A stretch of 64,000 nucleotides of DNA from NCBI RefSeq assembly GCF_021603645.1, contig NZ_BQHJ01000001.1:851701-915700 (forward strand), given 5' to 3'. The notes below the pieces were generated by a model, which did no database searches, was not told the origin of the DNA, and saw nothing but the letters and a program-made list of their open reading frames with translations. The translations under genes and the position numbers were made by a program. How positions within the stretch are numbered: position 1 is the first letter of the stretch; every line of letters starts with the position of its first letter. Source of the DNA: Pseudomonas pseudonitroreducens (GTDB lineage Bacteria; Pseudomonadota; Gammaproteobacteria; Pseudomonadales; Pseudomonadaceae). Positions 62,159 to 64,000 of this stretch are shown piece after piece.

Positions 62159-62200
62159 GCTGACGTCAAATGACAAACGGCTGACAGGAACAGACAAATG
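62159..62200 (+). promoter_or_regulatory. tandem 21-bp AraC-type sites (site D)
   Basis: Units at 62159 (GCTGACGTCAAATGACAA) and 62180 (GCTGACAGGAACAGACAA) lie in direct, exactly adjacent 21-bp register. They sit between the divergent AraC and DUF1302 genes, 101 bp before the DUF1302 start. The first unit is the best match to the overall consensus. Confidence 0.7.
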
Positions 62201-62301
62201 ATTCTGGCGGGGCTCTGGGCATTCTTGGGCAAACCAACAAGAACGCTCACCCAGCGGGCCACTCCAGGCCCGGCGCGGCAAGGGCGATGCCGGAGACCTG
62301 C

Positions 62302-63900
62302 ATGCATAACAATAATCACGCTGTCCGTTCCGTCCTCAAACCGCTGGCCCTGGCCGTATTCCTGGCATCCGCCGGTGCGGCGCACGCCTTGCCATTCCAG
62401 CTGGAAAACGGCTGGGAAGGGGAGTGGAACACCACGTTGTCGGTTGGCTCCCAATGGCGCGCGGAGGGCCAGGACAATGACCTGTACAGCGCCGCCAACG
62501 GCGCCCTGCGCGGCAAGTCCGGTGGTACCAGTGGCTCGGTGGATGCGGGCAACCTGAACTACGACAAGGGCGACCGTTTCTCCACCATCGCCAAGTTCGT
62601 CACCGACCTGTCGCTGCGCAATGGCGACATGGGCGGCATGATCCGGGTGAAAGGCTGGTACGACGAGGCGTTGAAGGACGAAGACGTCAACTTCGGCAGC
62701 GCCTCCAACGGTTATCGCAAGAAGCCGCTCAATGACGACGGCTATTCCGACCTGCAGAAGTTCAGCGGCGTCTACCTGCTCGATGCCTACCTGTACAACA
62801 CCTATTACTTCGACGAAACGCCGGTCCAGGTGCGCCTCGGGCGCCAGGTGGTGAACTGGGGCGAGAGCGTATTCATCCAGGGGCTCAACCAGATCAACCC
62901 GCTGGACGTCCCGGCGCTGCGTCGCCCGGGCACCGAGCTCAAGGAAGCGCTGATTCCCGTGTGGATGGCCTACATGAACGTCGGCCTGCCAGCCGGCGTG
63001 TCGATGGAGGCCTTCTACCAGCTCAAGTACGAGAGCACCGCCATCGAGGGTTGCGGTCATTATTGGGCGGTCACCGAGAGCGCCGTCGGCCAGGACTTCG
63101 GCGACTGCCAGATTGGCACTTTGCTGGGTAGCACCAATCCTTCCTCGCTGACCAAGATCGAAACCGGAGCCTACCTGCCCGAGGTCAAGGGCAAGGACCC
63201 GCACGACAGCGGGCAGTGGGGCGTGGCCTTCCGCTTCCCGGTCGACGCGGTGGATGGCGAGGTCGGCCTGTACTACCTCAACTACCACTCGCGCACGCCT
63301 TACCTGGGCATTCGCAGCACCGGTTCGGCGGCCCTGTCGGAATTCCCCAATGCAGGAACTCCAGGCGCCATCGCGCACAACTCGGCGGGGCAATTCGTCG
63401 GCCCCAGCTGGGAGTACCCTGAAGACATTCGCCTGTTCGGCTTGAGCTTCACCACCACGCTGGCCGGCTGGTCCATCGGCTCGGAGTTGAGCTACTCGCC
63501 CAACCAGCCGGTACAGATCAACGGTGCCGATCTGCTCAATGGCGCGCTTGCCGGCATCGGCCCGGCGGCTGACCTCATCCAGCAGGTCAAGGTCGCCAGT
63601 TCGCCGTTCACCGCCGGGTGGGATCGCTACGAGAAAACCCAGTTCCAGGTCAACGGCGTCAACGTCTTCCCCAACGTGCTCAAGGCCGACAACCTGACCG
63701 TGGTCGCCGAGCTCGGCTTCCAGTGGAACAACGTGCCCCAGGGTGACGATGACCGCCGTTACGGCCGCGGCTTCATCTACGGCATGGGGTCCAGCTCGAC
63801 CCTGCCGGCGGGCGGCAACACCTGCACTTCGCCGGTCGCCAGCCTGCGCAACCCCAGCCCGGTTGGCTGCAAGAACGATCTGAGGGATTGCTTCCGTTAG
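62302..63900 (+). pseudogene. DUF1302-family outer-membrane protein, 3' end replaced
   Basis: The frame encodes 532 residues with a signal peptide (LALAVFLASAGAAHA) and DUF1302 features matching the intact copy at 51658: VRLGRQVVNWGESVFIQGL, LRRPGTELKEALIPVWM and a late cysteine pair region. The match ends after GCKND (codon ending 63879). The intact protein continues for about 100 residues to a C-terminal barrel strand, but here only LRDCFR and a stop follow. Loss of the terminal strand should prevent barrel assembly. The ATG at 62302 has GGAG. Divergent tandem sites lie upstream. Confidence 0.75.
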
Positions 63901-64000
63901 TAAATGAATTACAGTCCGCACCACCTTGATAGAAGCCTGAGAAATTACATTCCAGCCTCTGAAGGGGAGTCATCTGGATGGTGTTTAAGGCTGTGAAATG
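63880..64000. mobile_element. probable left end of an insertion element
   Basis: From 63880 the sequence no longer encodes the DUF1302 C-terminus, and composition drops: I count 44 G/C in the last 100 bases, against well above 60% in the neighbouring genes. The junction interrupts a gene, as an insertion sequence or other recombination event would. No complete terminal repeat or target duplication can be seen because the other end is outside the window. The element family is not identified. Confidence 0.45.
63978..64000 (+). CDS. possible start of a gene inside the inserted DNA (partial)
   Basis: An ATG at 63978 (MVFKAVK) is preceded by AAGGGGAG at suitable spacing and runs off the right edge. 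Position suggests a transposase or other element gene, but seven codons cannot identify it. Confidence 0.3.

Noticed and set aside
1-64000. CRISPR array, tRNA or rRNA genes
   Set aside because: No regularly spaced identical repeats of CRISPR size and no cloverleaf or rRNA-like sequence was seen on either strand by reading alone.

Overview
The window is high-GC chromosomal DNA from a gammaproteobacterium, most probably a Pseudomonas. The inference rests on the arsRBCH gene order, the MoxR/DUF58/VWA/BatD operon, the split PqiA with PqiB and PqiC, the YCF48/RND/DUF1302/DUF1329 envelope cluster, and the arabinose-binding-type AraC regulators. I saw no rRNA, tRNA or CRISPR array.

Layout. (1) 1-2845: arsenic resistance operon arsR-arsB-arsC-arsH on the minus strand, with a palindromic operator; arsH runs off the left edge. 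(2) 2925-5320: TetR regulator, DHA2 drug exporter, and a large hairpin terminator. (3) 5299-8614: histidine kinase/response regulator pair, a small lipoprotein, and a polytopic membrane protein with four internal repeats. (4) 9011-12845: ferric-iron ABC importer with a Fur-like box. (5) 13002-15045: DUF3313 lipoprotein and a FadL-type porin. (6) 15299-29084: a 48-residue exported peptide, an exported sulfatase, the six-gene MoxR-DUF58-DUF4381-VWA-VWA/TPR-BatD operon, an exported HAD phosphatase, a second sulfatase, and a membrane protein fused to a degenerate spermidine-synthase domain. (7) 29101-36590: AspT/YidE-type transporter, PqiA (two genes) with PqiB and PqiC, and a BCCT choline-type transporter. 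(8) 36580-42278: two LysR regulators, a tautomerase, an acyl-CoA-dehydrogenase-fold enzyme with nitroalkane-oxidase-like active-site residues, and an NCS1 permease. (9) 42587-47307: second DUF3313 lipoprotein, DUF1254 protein, third sulfatase, AraC regulator. (10) 47420-56394: TetR regulator, then YCF48, RND exporter, DUF1302, DUF1329 and an unrecognised exported protein. (11) 56452-64000: second full-length DUF1254 protein, a cupin-SDR-alcohol dehydrogenase operon, a second AraC regulator, and a second DUF1302 gene cut off at its 3' end where the DNA becomes AT-richer, as expected for a mobile-element junction.

The most coherent new observation is a candidate regulon. Tandem units of exactly 21 bp (core consensus SCTGRCGTSAAATGACAA) lie upstream of the small peptide/sulfatase unit (15299-15340), in the DUF1254/cupin intergenic region (58020-58061 and 58164-58205), and between the second AraC gene and the truncated DUF1302 gene (62159-62200). 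They link the sulfatase, cupin/SDR/ADH and outer-membrane DUF1302 genes to one probable AraC-type activator. With three exported sulfatases, a FadL-like porin and the RND/DUF1302/DUF1329 transport set, the region looks like an accessory system for desulfating, transporting and oxidising a hydrophobic, possibly sulfated, alcohol or sterol-like compound. That substrate assignment is inference.
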